From: Proteus columbae
GTDB taxonomy: Bacteria; Pseudomonadota; Gammaproteobacteria; Enterobacterales; Enterobacteriaceae
Direction: 5' to 3'
DNA length: 64,000 nt
Assembly (NCBI RefSeq): GCF_002777965.1
Contig: NZ_NGVR01000030.1
Span: forward strand, 1 to 64,000
The translations under genes and the position numbers were made by a program. Shown one piece after another: positions 30,054-40,472 of this stretch. Each line of letters begins with the position of its first letter. The first letter of the stretch is position 1. Below the pieces are notes generated by a model. It searched no databases, was not told the DNA's origin, and saw nothing but the letters and a program-made list of their open reading frames with translations.

Positions 30054-31184
30054 ATGAAAAAGAGTATATTGGCATCGATAATAAGTCTTTTATTAATATC
30101 AGCAGTAGGTTGTGATAATTCAAATGAAAATTCGAATACAGGAACACCTTCACAAGATAAAAATAAAACAGAGCAAACAACACAATCTAAGCCTGATTCA
30201 AAAAACACTCAATCTGATGAAGTTCAGTTTAGTCGGAAAATTGAAAAAGGTAATTTGTGGTTAGCAACGTTTAATGAAGATTTTGGCACCATTATACAGA
30301 AAAAAACGGGCAGAATTTCAGGCACAATTAACGTTAATCTTTTAGATAATACCAAGAATATTCTAGAAAATTTAAGTTCTGACAAAGGTAAAACAATTGA
30401 TATAACACCTTTTAAAGTGCTTGAGACTGAAACTGATCAAATAAAAAGAATGAAAGCAAGTAGTTCAGTCATGTCAGTAAGAAGTGCTTTCTCTATGCAT
30501 TTGAGTGAATCAGGTGCAGAACGTGCCCAAGAATCGTTTGAATTTATGAAAACATTTTCGCCTACACTCCCAGAATTAGATGCTGTGGGTAATGCTTATG
30601 GTGAAAGTTATGTTGATTTATATAAGAAACTACTGAAGTTGGGTGATTATCTGGTTATAAAAGAAACTTATCGTTTAGATGATTTTGCACAAGCGAGTAC
30701 TTTGTATGAAGATGTGAAAAATGCTTATACCAAACTAATCGATGAGAAAGAAAAAGCCGCTGAGGCATATGAAAATTATTATCAAGCAATGCATATTGAA
30801 GAGCTTGAATTAGTGAAAAAAGAAGGCTTGATTGTTCGTTATCAAATTATGCAATCATTGGATACAGTAACTAATACACTTGATTCAATGAATCCAGATA
30901 AAGTCGATGTGGCTGCACTCTCTGCTGCAATTAGCAAAATTGAAGCACAATCAATTGAATTAGAAAAAATATTTGGTAATGAAGCATTACTGAATAAAGA
31001 AAATATGAAAGGTACTGATTATTCAGTTAAACAGTATTTAAAATTATACCAACAGCTTGTTATTGAGTTAAAAGTATTAGAGAAAAAACTCAAGGAGAAT
31101 AAAGATGTATCAAGTAGCATTGATTCGATTTCAAATGAATATAAATACTTGATAGAGAATTATAATTCTTTAATTGCGAAGTAA
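30054..31184 (+). CDS. DUF3829 family lipoprotein (YiiG-like)
   Basis: Exported lipoprotein of 376 aa. The signal peptide ends in the lipobox ISAVGC (C20). The next residue is Asp, which in E. coli favours retention in the inner membrane rather than Lol transport. A Ser/Asn/Gln/Lys-rich linker (21-58) is followed by a helical DUF3829 domain, similar in arrangement to E. coli YiiG. There are no cysteines in the mature domain. The function of the family is unknown. Its position before the alpha-2-macroglobulin/pbpC genes hints at an envelope role, but a terminator and a 333-base gap separate them. Confidence 0.75.
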   Translation: MKKSILASIISLLLISAVGCDNSNENSNTGTPSQDKNKTEQTTQSKPDSKNTQSDEVQFSRKIEKGNLWLATFNEDFGTIIQKKTGRISGTINVNLLDNTKNILENLSSDKGKTIDITPFKVLETETDQIKRMKASSSVMSVRSAFSMHLSESGAERAQESFEFMKTFSPTLPELDAVGNAYGESYVDLYKKLLKLGDYLVIKETYRLDDFAQASTLYEDVKNAYTKLIDEKEKAAEAYENYYQAMHIEELELVKKEGLIVRYQIMQSLDTVTNTLDSMNPDKVDVAALSAAISKIEAQSIELEKIFGNEALLNKENMKGTDYSVKQYLKLYQQLVIELKVLEKKLKENKDVSSSIDSISNEYKYLIENYNSLIAK

Positions 31185-31204
31185 TATTTACGCTATAAAA
31201 ATGT

Positions 31205-31229
31205 AAATCGCACTTTAATAGTGCGATTT
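31205..31229 (+). terminator. Terminator-like hairpin after the DUF3829 lipoprotein
   Basis: A perfect 9-bp stem AAATCGCAC / GTGCGATTT with a 7-base loop begins 20 bases after the stop. The tail (CTCTCGC) is not T-rich, so efficiency is uncertain. Confidence 0.65.
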
Positions 31230-31471
31230 CTCTCGCAAAATTTATCTTTTTTACTGTGTTTTATTAAACACTAAATGATTGTTAGAAAAAGATGATCCAA
31301 ACTAATGCTCAGAAGAGTCTTGAAATAGCGTGGAATGCTAGGAAAAAAGTATTAAGAATGTAATCTGTCTTTATATAATAAAATTATAAATTAATGATAA
31401 GTATTCATTCTTATTTTACATTCTAGCTTTATTATAGTTGCGCTATTTATTTTGCTCTTTGGCTTAATTTT

Positions 31472-31498
31472 ACTGACAAAAAATATATTTTTGTCAGT
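31472..31498. promoter_or_regulatory. Perfect 11-bp inverted repeat just upstream of the alpha-2-macroglobulin gene
   Basis: ACTGACAAAAA and TTTTTGTCAGT flank an ATATA centre, ending 19 bases before the start codon. It could be an operator near the promoter or a hairpin in the mRNA leader. The remainder of the 333-base gap (31185-31517) holds only the terminator hairpin and A/T-rich sequence. Confidence 0.45.
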
Positions 31499-31517
31499 GT
31501 AATATAGGACTATCTAT

Positions 31518-34500
31518 ATGGACGTACTACGTTTTTTACTTTCCCTCCCTTTTAAACTTATCCGTTTATTTGGGTGGATCATTGTTTTTTGTATCCGTCT
31601 TTTAGAGAGGATACTCAGCCCATTTATAGGGCAGATACAATGGAGTACGCCCGTTTGGATTAACTTTGTTACCCGCCATTTACGAAAGATTGAAAATGGT
31701 ATAGTTAGTCACCCTAAAACCGCATTAGGTTCTATTATTTTTCTTATTGTTGCGTCATTTGGCAGTTATTATGGTTATCACAGTTATCTCAATCGACCGG
31801 TTCCTATCGATGTAGCTCCCATTGTTGTACAAAATGTTAATGTGAAACTTATTAGCCCAGCACAAATCAATTATGCAAGTGATAATCCTCAATCACAGAA
31901 AATCATTTTATCTTTTTCTCGCTCTGCGGCACCTATTACACTTATTGATAAAGAGGTAACTGAAGGTGTGACATTAACACCTGCGATTGAAGGTAACTGG
32001 CAGTGGCAAAATGGTTCAACTCTTGTTTTCACAGCTAAAAAGCCTTTTGCTATGGGGAGTGAATATAAAATTCAGCTTGATGAAACTAAATTGTTAGCAC
32101 CACAATTTTCATTAAAATCAAACAAGTATGAATTTAAAACAATATCTTTCGATTACAGTTTAGGAAATAGTGAGTTTTATCAAGACCCTCAAAATCCATC
32201 TCAAAAACATGCCATAATCAAGATTTCTTTTAATGCTCCTGTCGATATTCAAAGTTTTGAAAAACGCCTTTCAATGAAATATGGCGATAATGAAAAGCTG
32301 AAATATGTCATTAATTACGATAATAAAAAATTAACGGCTTGGGTTCACTCAGAGCAATTAGCGCTAAAAGACATTAATAGCAAGGTTTTTCTTAAAATTG
32401 AACCGGGTATTGCGACAACAGTAACCGCGAATACAACATCAAAAGAAAAAACATATCATGTTGAAATTCCAAGTCTATACAGCCTTAATGTTTCAAATAT
32501 AGAGAGTGAACTGGTTGAGAGTGAAAATGGAAAAGATGCGCGGGTGCTTATCGTTTCATTAAGTGATGAATTAAATGAAAAAGAGATAAAAAATGAAGTT
32601 TCTGCGTGGTTATTGCCTCAACACAATTTAGAATTAGAAAATACTGACATTCGCCAAGATGAAGACGATTATTACGATTGGAATCTAAATGATGTTAGTA
32701 AAACTATTTTTGCTCAGTCAGAGAAGTTAACGCTTGAGATGAATGAGAATGAGCAAGAAAATCAAGCCACTTTTGCTTTTAAATATAATGCGCCAGCTTA
32801 TCGCCATATATTGGTTAAAATCCCAAGCGGGATAATATCTGTGGGCGGATACCAATTAAAAGAAGATCGCTACCAAATCGTCAGTGTGCCTGACTATCCG
32901 AAAATGCTGAACTTTGTTTCTGAAGGTGCTTTGCTTTCCATGACGGGTGACAAGCAGATCACTGTTTCTGCTCGTAATTTACCTGGGCTACAACTTGATA
33001 TAAAACGAGTTATTCCAAGCCAGTTACAACACATTGTTTCCTTTAAAGATAAATACTTTACTTCAACACGATTTGATCGCCTTAATGATGAATATTTCAC
33101 GGAACACTTTACTTATCAAACAGCACTGAATAATGAAAACAAAGGTGAAATTCAGTATAAAGGGATTGATTTAAGTCGCTATTTATCTTCTGATCCTAAT
33201 GCTAGACGTGGGATATTCTTATTAAAACTCTCTTCATGGGATCCTAATAAAGTATCTAGAACAGACGAAGATGACGATGATTACGATGAAGATGATGACG
33301 AAGAACTTTCTGATGCACGCTTTGTTGTTGTGACTGATTTAGGGATCATTGCGAAATCATCGATTGATGGTTCTCGAGATGTCTTCGTACAATCTATCTA
33401 TAATGGTGCGTCTGTTAGCGATGCGAAAGTCTCAGTTATTGCTAAAAACGGAACAACGTTACTGAGTAAAATGACTAGTATTGATGGTCATGTCGCTTTT
33501 CCCAATCTTAAAGACTTTAGAAATGAGCAGACAGCTGTCCTCTTTTTAGTTGAAAAAGATGGCGATGTTTCATTTTTACCAACAAATGCTTATTACGATA
33601 GACAGCTTAGTCTATCTCGCTTTGATATCTTTGGTGATGATACTCCAAGAGATCCCCGTGCTCTCGACAGTTTCTTATTTTCTGATAGAGGCGTTTATCG
33701 ACCGGGTGAAACCTTCAATATTGGTCTTATTACACGTACCTTTGACTGGAAAACAGCCCTTGAAGGTATACCTTTACGCGTTGAAATTCGAGATCCTCGT
33801 AATACATTGATGTTAAATAAATCGATGGTATTAAACGAGTTTGGTTTCAATGAACTAAGTTATACCACATCCGAAAACTCGCCTACTGGAGATTGGAATA
33901 TCTATCTCTATTTAGTTGGTAAAAATAATAAAGATGCCAGTTTATTAGGCAGTACAACGATTGTAGTTAAAGAGTTTGAACCCGACTTGCTTAAAGTTGC
34001 ACTTAATCTGACGCCAGATAGACAACAAGGATGGGTAAAACCTTCTGAATTAAAAGCTTCAATCGATGTGCAAAATTTATTTGGCACTCCAGTACAAGAT
34101 AGGCGTGTTGTTTCCAAATTAACCTTAAGGCCAATTTATCCTAATTTTTCACGTTATTCTGATTATCTATTTTATGAAAACCGTCGTAATCACGACAGCT
34201 TTGAAACCGATTTAGAAGAAACAACAACGAATGCAGAAGGGCTGGCTGAAATTGATTTAGGGTTAACATCTTATGATGATGCTACTTATCAATTACAACT
34301 CATCTCTGAGGCGTTTGATGCTGGGAGTGGTCGTTCTGTAACGGCTGCTGCGCGGGTTATGGTATCTCCTCATAATTATCTAATTGGTGTAAAAGCAGAT
34401 GGAACACTTGACTATATTAATCAAAATGCACAGCGCAACCTCAATTTCATTGCAATTGATCCGACATTAAAACAAATTGCTCAAGAAGCATTAAGGCTAG

Positions 34501-37460
34501 AACGCTATGAGCAAAAATATTTCTCTGTTTTAACTCGACAAGATTCAGGTGTTTATAAATATCAATCTAAACTCAAAGAAGTGTTTATTGATAATGTTCC
34601 TCTTTCTATTGATGAAAAGGGAAGCGCTTTTGCACTAGAAACACAAACTCCGGGTAACTTTGTATTATTAGTCAAAAATAAAGAGGGTAGTGTACTTAAT
34701 CGCATTAATTATACCGTTGCCGGTAATGCGAATGTGACTCGCTCACTTGATCGTGAAGCAGAGTTACAACTCACTTTGAATAAAGACACATATAAAGTTG
34801 GTGAAGAAATCGAAATTGCTATTAATGCCCCTTATGTTGGTAGTGGCATTATCACGATAGAAAAAGATAAGGTTTATCATTGGCAATGGTTTACATCTTC
34901 AACTACAAATTCGGTGCAAAAAATCCGTGTTCCTGCGCAATTGGTGGGTAATGGCTACATCAATGTTCAATTTGTTAGAGATATAAACTCTGACGAAATA
35001 TTTATGAGCCCACTTAGTTATGGTGTTGTACCGTTTAAAGTCAGTCGTGAAAATTTCCAAGCTCAAATCGAATTAGAGTCACCAGATGTTATCAAACCTG
35101 GTGACACCTTACCGATTACGATAAAAACAGATACTGCGCAACAAGTTGCTGTTTTTGCTGTTGATGAAGGTATCTTGCAAGTCGCTCGATATAAATTAAA
35201 AGATCCATTGGATTACTTCTTCCGTAAGCGTTCATTAGAAGTTGAAAGCACTCAAATATTGGATCTTATTCTGCCTGAATTTAGCAAAATGATGTCACTG
35301 GCTTCAGCGCCGGGTGGTGATGCGGGAGAAGGCGTTGATCTCTATCTAAATCCATTCAAGCGCAAAAAAGAAGAGCCTGTCGCTTATTGGTCTGGTATTA
35401 CGAACGTAGATGGAGAAGCTGTCTTTAATTACAAAGTGCCAGAGTATTTTAATGGCAAAATAAGAGTTATGGCAGTATCTGTTACACCAAATCGTATCGG
35501 GAATGCACAGCGTTATACGACTGTACGTGATGATTTTGTATTAAGTCCTCATATTCCTACGACTGTGGCACCTAATGATGAATTTGATGTCACTTTAGGT
35601 GTTGCAAATAACCTGACTGATCTTAATGGTGTTGCAACAAAACTCGATGTGACGATAACACCAGAGCCTCAATTAGAGGTTATAGGACAAAACAGTTATC
35701 AACTGGAATTAGGTGAGAAAAAAGAAACGGTAGTTTCCTTTAGACTAAAAGCAAAATCACAATTGGGTAATGGTGCTATTACATTCTCAGTGAATACCGA
35801 AGGCAAAGCTACCCAAAGGACAGTGAATCTCTCTATTCGCCCAGCTTCAGCTTATCGCACTCAATCAAGCTTAGGCCGTATGGATGGTAACGAGCAGAGT
35901 GTTACGTATATTCGCCAAATGTATGATGACTATGCGAAAAGAGATGCGCGTGTTTCTTACTCACCTTTAGTACTAAGCAGTGCATTGGCGCAATATCTTG
36001 CTAATTATCCTTATAATTGTTCAGAACAAATAACAAGTCAGGCAATACCGTTGTTATTCCATCAACGTAATCCTGAAATGAAGGCGATATATTCACAAGA
36101 TAAAATCCGTACTCAACTTGAACAGACAATGGCAACATTATTGACTCGCCAAAATGGTCAAGGTGCTATCGGAACATGGCGTTCAACACCATCGACTGAT
36201 CCATTCGTGACTTTATATGTCGTTCAATTTTTACTTGAAGCACAAGAAGCGAATTACCCCGTATCTGAAACGCTTTTACGATCATCCAATGAATATTTAA
36301 CTAAACTTGCCGTCAATGCAGGGCTAAATAATCAAGATGAACTTAGAATGCGTGCTTTCGCAGTCTATTTATTAACACGCCAAGGTAAAGTGACTACGGG
36401 GGAAATTGCGGCTATTCAAACGCGAATGCAAAAAAATCATCCAAAAACATGGCAGAGTGACTTAGGCGCTTTATATCTAGCGGCTTCTTACAAAATGCTA
36501 AAGATGGATAAACAAGCGGATGAATTATTAAAACCTACGTGGCAAGAGCTAAGCAAAGCTTATAGCAAATCGTGGTGGTCACATAATTATTTAGATCCTC
36601 TGATCCAAGACAGTACAAGACTGTATTTGATTGTGAAGCACTTCCCAGAAAAAGCGAAGGATATTCCGCCACAACTACTGGAAAATATGGTAATGAGCTT
36701 TAAGGATGAGCGCTATACCACGCAATCATCTGCAATGAGTCTCTTGGCGTTAGAGTATTACACTAAACAGATCCAAAATATGACAACACCGACACAACCA
36801 TTAACTGTGAGTGTAAAAAGTGGTGAAAATCCACCTGTTGTTATTTCATCTATGACAAATGCTACGGCGATAGGTCAGTTTAAAGCGGGCATTAAAGAGA
36901 TCTTATTTAATAATCCAACTGATAACGCAGCTTGGTATGTTGTGACACAATCTGGTTTTGATAGCGAACAACCTAAAGAAGCACTTTCACGAGGATTAGA
37001 AATTTCTCGTGATTATGTGAATGAAAAAGGTGAGGTTGTTAATAGTGCAACTTTAGGCGAAAAGATTTATGTACATATAAAAATCAGAGCGAATGCAAAA
37101 CAAGGTGTGAATAATGTCGTGCTGGTGGACTTACTTCCTGGTGGTTTTGAAGTGGTACAACAGTCGATGGACAATGTGGATAGTCCTGATGTCGAATGGT
37201 TATCACCAACGGGAACTAAAGGAACACGCTGGTCACCAGAATACAGCGATATTCGAGAAGATCGTGTCATTATTTATGGTACTGCAACTCAACAAGTACA
37301 AGAGTTCGTCTACCAAATTAAAGCCACTAATTCGGGAATATTCTCTATACCGCCAGCATTTGCAGAAGCTATGTATGATAGGGAAATACAGGCATTAGCG
37401 ATTGGTAAAGGCGCTATGACTGTCAATAAATCGAAGCAAAATAATGGCAATGTAAAATGA
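31518..37460 (+). CDS. Bacterial alpha-2-macroglobulin (YfhM-like), thioester type
   Basis: Giant (1980 aa) periplasmic protease-trapping protein. MG-type domains fill the first 1,200 residues, including the conserved FSDRGVYRPGE stretch at about residue 725. The thioester motif reads NCSEQ (C1501 to Q1504), where the E. coli enzyme has CLEQ; Cys and Gln needed for the thioester are kept. A helical thioester domain and a C-terminal receptor-binding-like domain follow. Instead of a lipobox the N-terminus has a hydrophobic segment (1-35) and a membrane helix at about 69-90, so it is anchored by a transmembrane helix rather than lipid. It is about 330 residues longer than E. coli YfhM. An acidic tract at about 585-598 (DDDDYDEDDDEE) is unusual. 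pbpC follows 42 bases downstream. Confidence 0.9.
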   Translation: MDVLRFLLSLPFKLIRLFGWIIVFCIRLLERILSPFIGQIQWSTPVWINFVTRHLRKIENGIVSHPKTALGSIIFLIVASFGSYYGYHSYLNRPVPIDVAPIVVQNVNVKLISPAQINYASDNPQSQKIILSFSRSAAPITLIDKEVTEGVTLTPAIEGNWQWQNGSTLVFTAKKPFAMGSEYKIQLDETKLLAPQFSLKSNKYEFKTISFDYSLGNSEFYQDPQNPSQKHAIIKISFNAPVDIQSFEKRLSMKYGDNEKLKYVINYDNKKLTAWVHSEQLALKDINSKVFLKIEPGIATTVTANTTSKEKTYHVEIPSLYSLNVSNIESELVESENGKDARVLIVSLSDELNEKEIKNEVSAWLLPQHNLELENTDIRQDEDDYYDWNLNDVSKTIFAQSEKLTLEMNENEQENQATFAFKYNAPAYRHILVKIPSGIISVGGYQLKEDRYQIVSVPDYPKMLNFVSEGALLSMTGDKQITVSARNLPGLQLDIKRVIPSQLQHIVSFKDKYFTSTRFDRLNDEYFTEHFTYQTALNNENKGEIQYKGIDLSRYLSSDPNARRGIFLLKLSSWDPNKVSRTDEDDDDYDEDDDEELSDARFVVVTDLGIIAKSSIDGSRDVFVQSIYNGASVSDAKVSVIAKNGTTLLSKMTSIDGHVAFPNLKDFRNEQTAVLFLVEKDGDVSFLPTNAYYDRQLSLSRFDIFGDDTPRDPRALDSFLFSDRGVYRPGETFNIGLITRTFDWKTALEGIPLRVEIRDPRNTLMLNKSMVLNEFGFNELSYTTSENSPTGDWNIYLYLVGKNNKDASLLGSTTIVVKEFEPDLLKVALNLTPDRQQGWVKPSELKASIDVQNLFGTPVQDRRVVSKLTLRPIYPNFSRYSDYLFYENRRNHDSFETDLEETTTNAEGLAEIDLGLTSYDDATYQLQLISEAFDAGSGRSVTAAARVMVSPHNYLIGVKADGTLDYINQNAQRNLNFIAIDPTLKQIAQEALRLERYEQKYFSVLTRQDSGVYKYQSKLKEVFIDNVPLSIDEKGSAFALETQTPGNFVLLVKNKEGSVLNRINYTVAGNANVTRSLDREAELQLTLNKDTYKVGEEIEIAINAPYVGSGIITIEKDKVYHWQWFTSSTTNSVQKIRVPAQLVGNGYINVQFVRDINSDEIFMSPLSYGVVPFKVSRENFQAQIELESPDVIKPGDTLPITIKTDTAQQVAVFAVDEGILQVARYKLKDPLDYFFRKRSLEVESTQILDLILPEFSKMMSLASAPGGDAGEGVDLYLNPFKRKKEEPVAYWSGITNVDGEAVFNYKVPEYFNGKIRVMAVSVTPNRIGNAQRYTTVRDDFVLSPHIPTTVAPNDEFDVTLGVANNLTDLNGVATKLDVTITPEPQLEVIGQNSYQLELGEKKETVVSFRLKAKSQLGNGAITFSVNTEGKATQRTVNLSIRPASAYRTQSSLGRMDGNEQSVTYIRQMYDDYAKRDARVSYSPLVLSSALAQYLANYPYNCSEQITSQAIPLLFHQRNPEMKAIYSQDKIRTQLEQTMATLLTRQNGQGAIGTWRSTPSTDPFVTLYVVQFLLEAQEANYPVSETLLRSSNEYLTKLAVNAGLNNQDELRMRAFAVYLLTRQGKVTTGEIAAIQTRMQKNHPKTWQSDLGALYLAASYKMLKMDKQADELLKPTWQELSKAYSKSWWSHNYLDPLIQDSTRLYLIVKHFPEKAKDIPPQLLENMVMSFKDERYTTQSSAMSLLALEYYTKQIQNMTTPTQPLTVSVKSGENPPVVISSMTNATAIGQFKAGIKEILFNNPTDNAAWYVVTQSGFDSEQPKEALSRGLEISRDYVNEKGEVVNSATLGEKIYVHIKIRANAKQGVNNVVLVDLLPGGFEVVQQSMDNVDSPDVEWLSPTGTKGTRWSPEYSDIREDRVIIYGTATQQVQEFVYQIKATNSGIFSIPPAFAEAMYDREIQALAIGKGAMTVNKSKQNNGNVK

Positions 37461-37502
37461 AATTAGTCTGGGTTTCAGACGCTTTTTTCTGGTTGTTTTA
37501 GA

Positions 37503-39881
37503 ATGACGAGAAGCAAGCGAGCTTTACAAAATATATTGATGGGTGGCTTTTTAGTCGCCCTCTTTTGTGTAGGATTTCGCCTTTTTCCACATCCAGCACT
37601 ATCAGAAGGTTTTTTATCTTCAACGGCCTATTATGATAGCAATGGAAATTTACTACGTTTAACACTGGCTAATGATGAACGTTATCGATTGTGGACGGAT
37701 TTAGATGATATTTCGCCTTTGATGATAGATAGTGCCATGCGATATGAAGATCGTTGGTTCTATTATCATGCTGGATTTAATCCTTACAGTTTAATTAGAG
37801 GTTTTTTTGTCAGTTATATTTATGGTGAGCGATTGCAAGGTGGCTCGACAATTACCATGCAATTGGCTCGTATGCACTGGCAATTAAATACACGTACAGT
37901 TGGGGGAAAATTTGTTCAGGTATTACGAGCTATTCAATTAGAGCTCAGTTATTCAAAGCATGATATTTTAGAAGCTTATTTCAACTATGCACCTTATGGG
38001 CGAAATATAGAAAGCATTGGTGCTGCAAGCCTGATTTACTTTAATAAAAATCCTAAAGAATTAACATTACCTGAGGCATTAACACTTGCTGTATTACCTC
38101 AATCACCGAGTTATCGAATCGAGCCAAATAGTGACGGCATTAGCCTTTCTTTAATGAAAACGCGTAATCAGCTTTATGATTATTGGTTGGAAGAACATTC
38201 TAATGATGCCGATTTATCTGCACTGTTTCAATTACCACTTCGGCTACGCCAGCCTGAAAAAATGCCTTATATAGCACCTCATTTAATCGAGCAAATTGAA
38301 AAACAGGAAAAGTTTAATCCAAGAAAACCCACAGCCATAATCACAACGATTGATCTCCCATTACAAAAATTAGTTGAGCAACAAATCGATGCGTTTATTG
38401 AACGAAATAAACACCTTGGTATTAAAAATGCTTCAGTGATCCTTGTTGATACACGAGATATGGGCGTTAAAGCGTTAGTTGGTTCAGCTGATTATTATAA
38501 TGTTGATATTCATGGACAAGTTAATGGTACTAATGCGAAGCGTTCACCAGGTTCAACATTAAAGCCTTTTATCTATGCATTAGGACTAGATCAAGGCATT
38601 TTACATCCTCGAACAATTTTAAAAGATGTACCTTCTACCTTTGGTAGCTATGCACCAGAAAACTTTGATTTACGCTTTTTAGGGCCGATTTCTGCCACTC
38701 AAGCGTTAAATTACAGCCGAAATATCCCCGCTGTGTCGATAGCCTCTCAACTGAAAAACCCAACGCTTTACCAGTTTCTACAAATGTCAGGTATAAGCAA
38801 TATGGCGAGTGAGAGACATTACGGTCTATCATTGGTGTTAGGTGGAGGGGAAATTACAGTACAAGAATTAGCTAAACTTTATGCAATATTAGCCAATCGA
38901 GGCCAACTTAAACCGTTAAGAAAGCAAAGTACGGATGCAGTTACTAAACCTATTCAGTTATTAAGTGAAGAAGCGAGCTTTATTACACTGGATATGCTAA
39001 GCCAACATCGAAGACCTGATGATACATTGGCACAAAAATCCATGACAATACCCATTTATTGGAAAACTGGCACATCATGGGGATTTCGTGATGCATGGAG
39101 TAGTGGAATTTTTGGACCTTATGTTTTAGTTGTTTGGATAGGTAATTTTGATGGTAAAGGGAATAGTGCATTAATCGGAGCAGAAGCTGCCGCACCTCTA
39201 TTTTTTAATATCATAGATAATATTGTTGCAGATTATCCGAACTTAAAAGAGTCTAGATTTAAGCTTCCTGAAAATATTAAACAAGTCGATATTTGTTTGG
39301 CAAGCGGTAATTTACCTACGCCATGGTGTCAACGTAAAGGTAAAACATGGTTTATTCCCGGTAAATCACCAATTAAAGTTGATACAATTTATAGGCCTCT
39401 AGCAATTGATAAAGCGACAGGAGAAGTTGTTTGTCCGCCTTATAATGAAGATCAGGTCAATATTGAAGTTTTTGAATATTGGCCTTCTGATTTAGCTAAA
39501 GTATTTGCTCAAGCTGGACTGCCAAAGCGAACACCGCCTTCTACTGCTCATTGTAAAAATGGAGATATGGCTATTACAGGAATGCCTCCTCGTATATTAT
39601 CACCACTGCGTAATACTACTTATACTTTAAGACGTACTTCATCACCAAACACACCAATTATATTTAATGCAACAACGGATAATGACAGCAATATTATTTA
39701 TTGGTTTATTGATGATGCTTATCTAGGGAATAGTACAAATCAGCGCTCAATAGAGTGGTATCCCAAAGAGAGTGGTCGCTATCGTATTCGCGCAGTAGAC
39801 GATAAAGGAAGAGCGGATACACGAAATATTCGTGTTGATATTATTGGTGTAATTAACAAACAAGAAATCGAAGCTCATTAA
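37503..39881 (+). CDS. pbpC: Penicillin-binding protein 1C
   Basis: Bifunctional murein synthase, 792 aa. An N-terminal membrane anchor (about 12-28) is followed by the glycosyltransferase GT51 domain (catalytic E82 in YEDRWFYYHAG; GGSTITMQLAR). The transpeptidase domain has SxxK at S351-K354 (GSTLK), a YSRN motif (SxN) and KTG at 521-523. The C-terminal PBP1C-specific domain carries paired cysteines. Pairing with an alpha-2-macroglobulin gene is the classic arrangement and suggests repair of murein after protease or phage attack at the envelope. Confidence 0.95.
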   Translation: MTRSKRALQNILMGGFLVALFCVGFRLFPHPALSEGFLSSTAYYDSNGNLLRLTLANDERYRLWTDLDDISPLMIDSAMRYEDRWFYYHAGFNPYSLIRGFFVSYIYGERLQGGSTITMQLARMHWQLNTRTVGGKFVQVLRAIQLELSYSKHDILEAYFNYAPYGRNIESIGAASLIYFNKNPKELTLPEALTLAVLPQSPSYRIEPNSDGISLSLMKTRNQLYDYWLEEHSNDADLSALFQLPLRLRQPEKMPYIAPHLIEQIEKQEKFNPRKPTAIITTIDLPLQKLVEQQIDAFIERNKHLGIKNASVILVDTRDMGVKALVGSADYYNVDIHGQVNGTNAKRSPGSTLKPFIYALGLDQGILHPRTILKDVPSTFGSYAPENFDLRFLGPISATQALNYSRNIPAVSIASQLKNPTLYQFLQMSGISNMASERHYGLSLVLGGGEITVQELAKLYAILANRGQLKPLRKQSTDAVTKPIQLLSEEASFITLDMLSQHRRPDDTLAQKSMTIPIYWKTGTSWGFRDAWSSGIFGPYVLVVWIGNFDGKGNSALIGAEAAAPLFFNIIDNIVADYPNLKESRFKLPENIKQVDICLASGNLPTPWCQRKGKTWFIPGKSPIKVDTIYRPLAIDKATGEVVCPPYNEDQVNIEVFEYWPSDLAKVFAQAGLPKRTPPSTAHCKNGDMAITGMPPRILSPLRNTTYTLRRTSSPNTPIIFNATTDNDSNIIYWFIDDAYLGNSTNQRSIEWYPKESGRYRIRAVDDKGRADTRNIRVDIIGVINKQEIEAH

Positions 39882-40052
39882 TATTGAAGTTAAAGTTTGT
39901 AGGTTTTACTTAATGATTGCCTTAACACTAAAATATTAATTTCTATTGTTATCTTGTTCTGACTGTTAACTCACTATATTGTTGCGAGATAATTATTAGG
40001 TAAAATATTGAAAAATTTATTTTATCTAGTGAGCAAGGAAGAAATAATCAAC

Positions 40053-40400
40053 ATGAAAACTAGAATTCTAAAATTAGCTTTATTAGGCACATTAGCATTA
40101 CCTTTAGTGGGATGTAGTGATGCAACACCTAACTGTAATAGCTCTGAAGCCAAAAATTTAGTGATTGATATTACAAAAGATGAATTACGCGATCAAAAGA
40201 TGGCAGCCGTAATCGATCAAATTAAGATCAAAGTAGAAAGCGTACGTACTCGTGAACATGATGAGAAAAGAGATACTTACTCATGTGCTGCTGAACTTTC
40301 TTTTGAAGGTAAAGGCGGTAAAAATTCAATTCCGATTACTTATACTATTGAAAGTACAGATGATGGCAAAGAATTTTACGTTAATGTTTTCGGTTTATAA
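40053..40400 (+). CDS. Small putative lipoprotein, function unknown
   Basis: 115 aa from the ATG at 40053, which has AAGGAAGA upstream. An in-frame TTG at 40008 would put a non-signal sequence before the signal peptide. Lipobox LPLVGC puts the lipidated Cys at 21, followed by Ser, so sorting to the outer membrane is expected. Two further cysteines (C28 and C78) could form a disulfide. The rest is a compact alpha/beta domain of about 85 residues (VIDITKDEL... YTIESTDDGKEFYVNVFG), of a kind I cannot assign. It stands 170 bases after pbpC with its own terminator. Confidence 0.75.
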   Translation: MKTRILKLALLGTLALPLVGCSDATPNCNSSEAKNLVIDITKDELRDQKMAAVIDQIKIKVESVRTREHDEKRDTYSCAAELSFEGKGGKNSIPITYTIESTDDGKEFYVNVFGL

Positions 40401-40427
40401 TTGATCTCAATAAAAAGTCATAATAAA

Positions 40428-40464
40428 AAGTAGATATATAAGCAACAAGTCTATATATCTACTT
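40428..40464. terminator. Bidirectional terminator hairpin, lipoprotein / DyP
   Basis: A perfect 13-bp stem AAGTAGATATATA / TATATATCTACTT with an 11-base loop between convergent genes. The stem is A/T-rich and the tails are only partly T-rich. Confidence 0.75.
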
Positions 40465-40472
40465 ATAATAAA

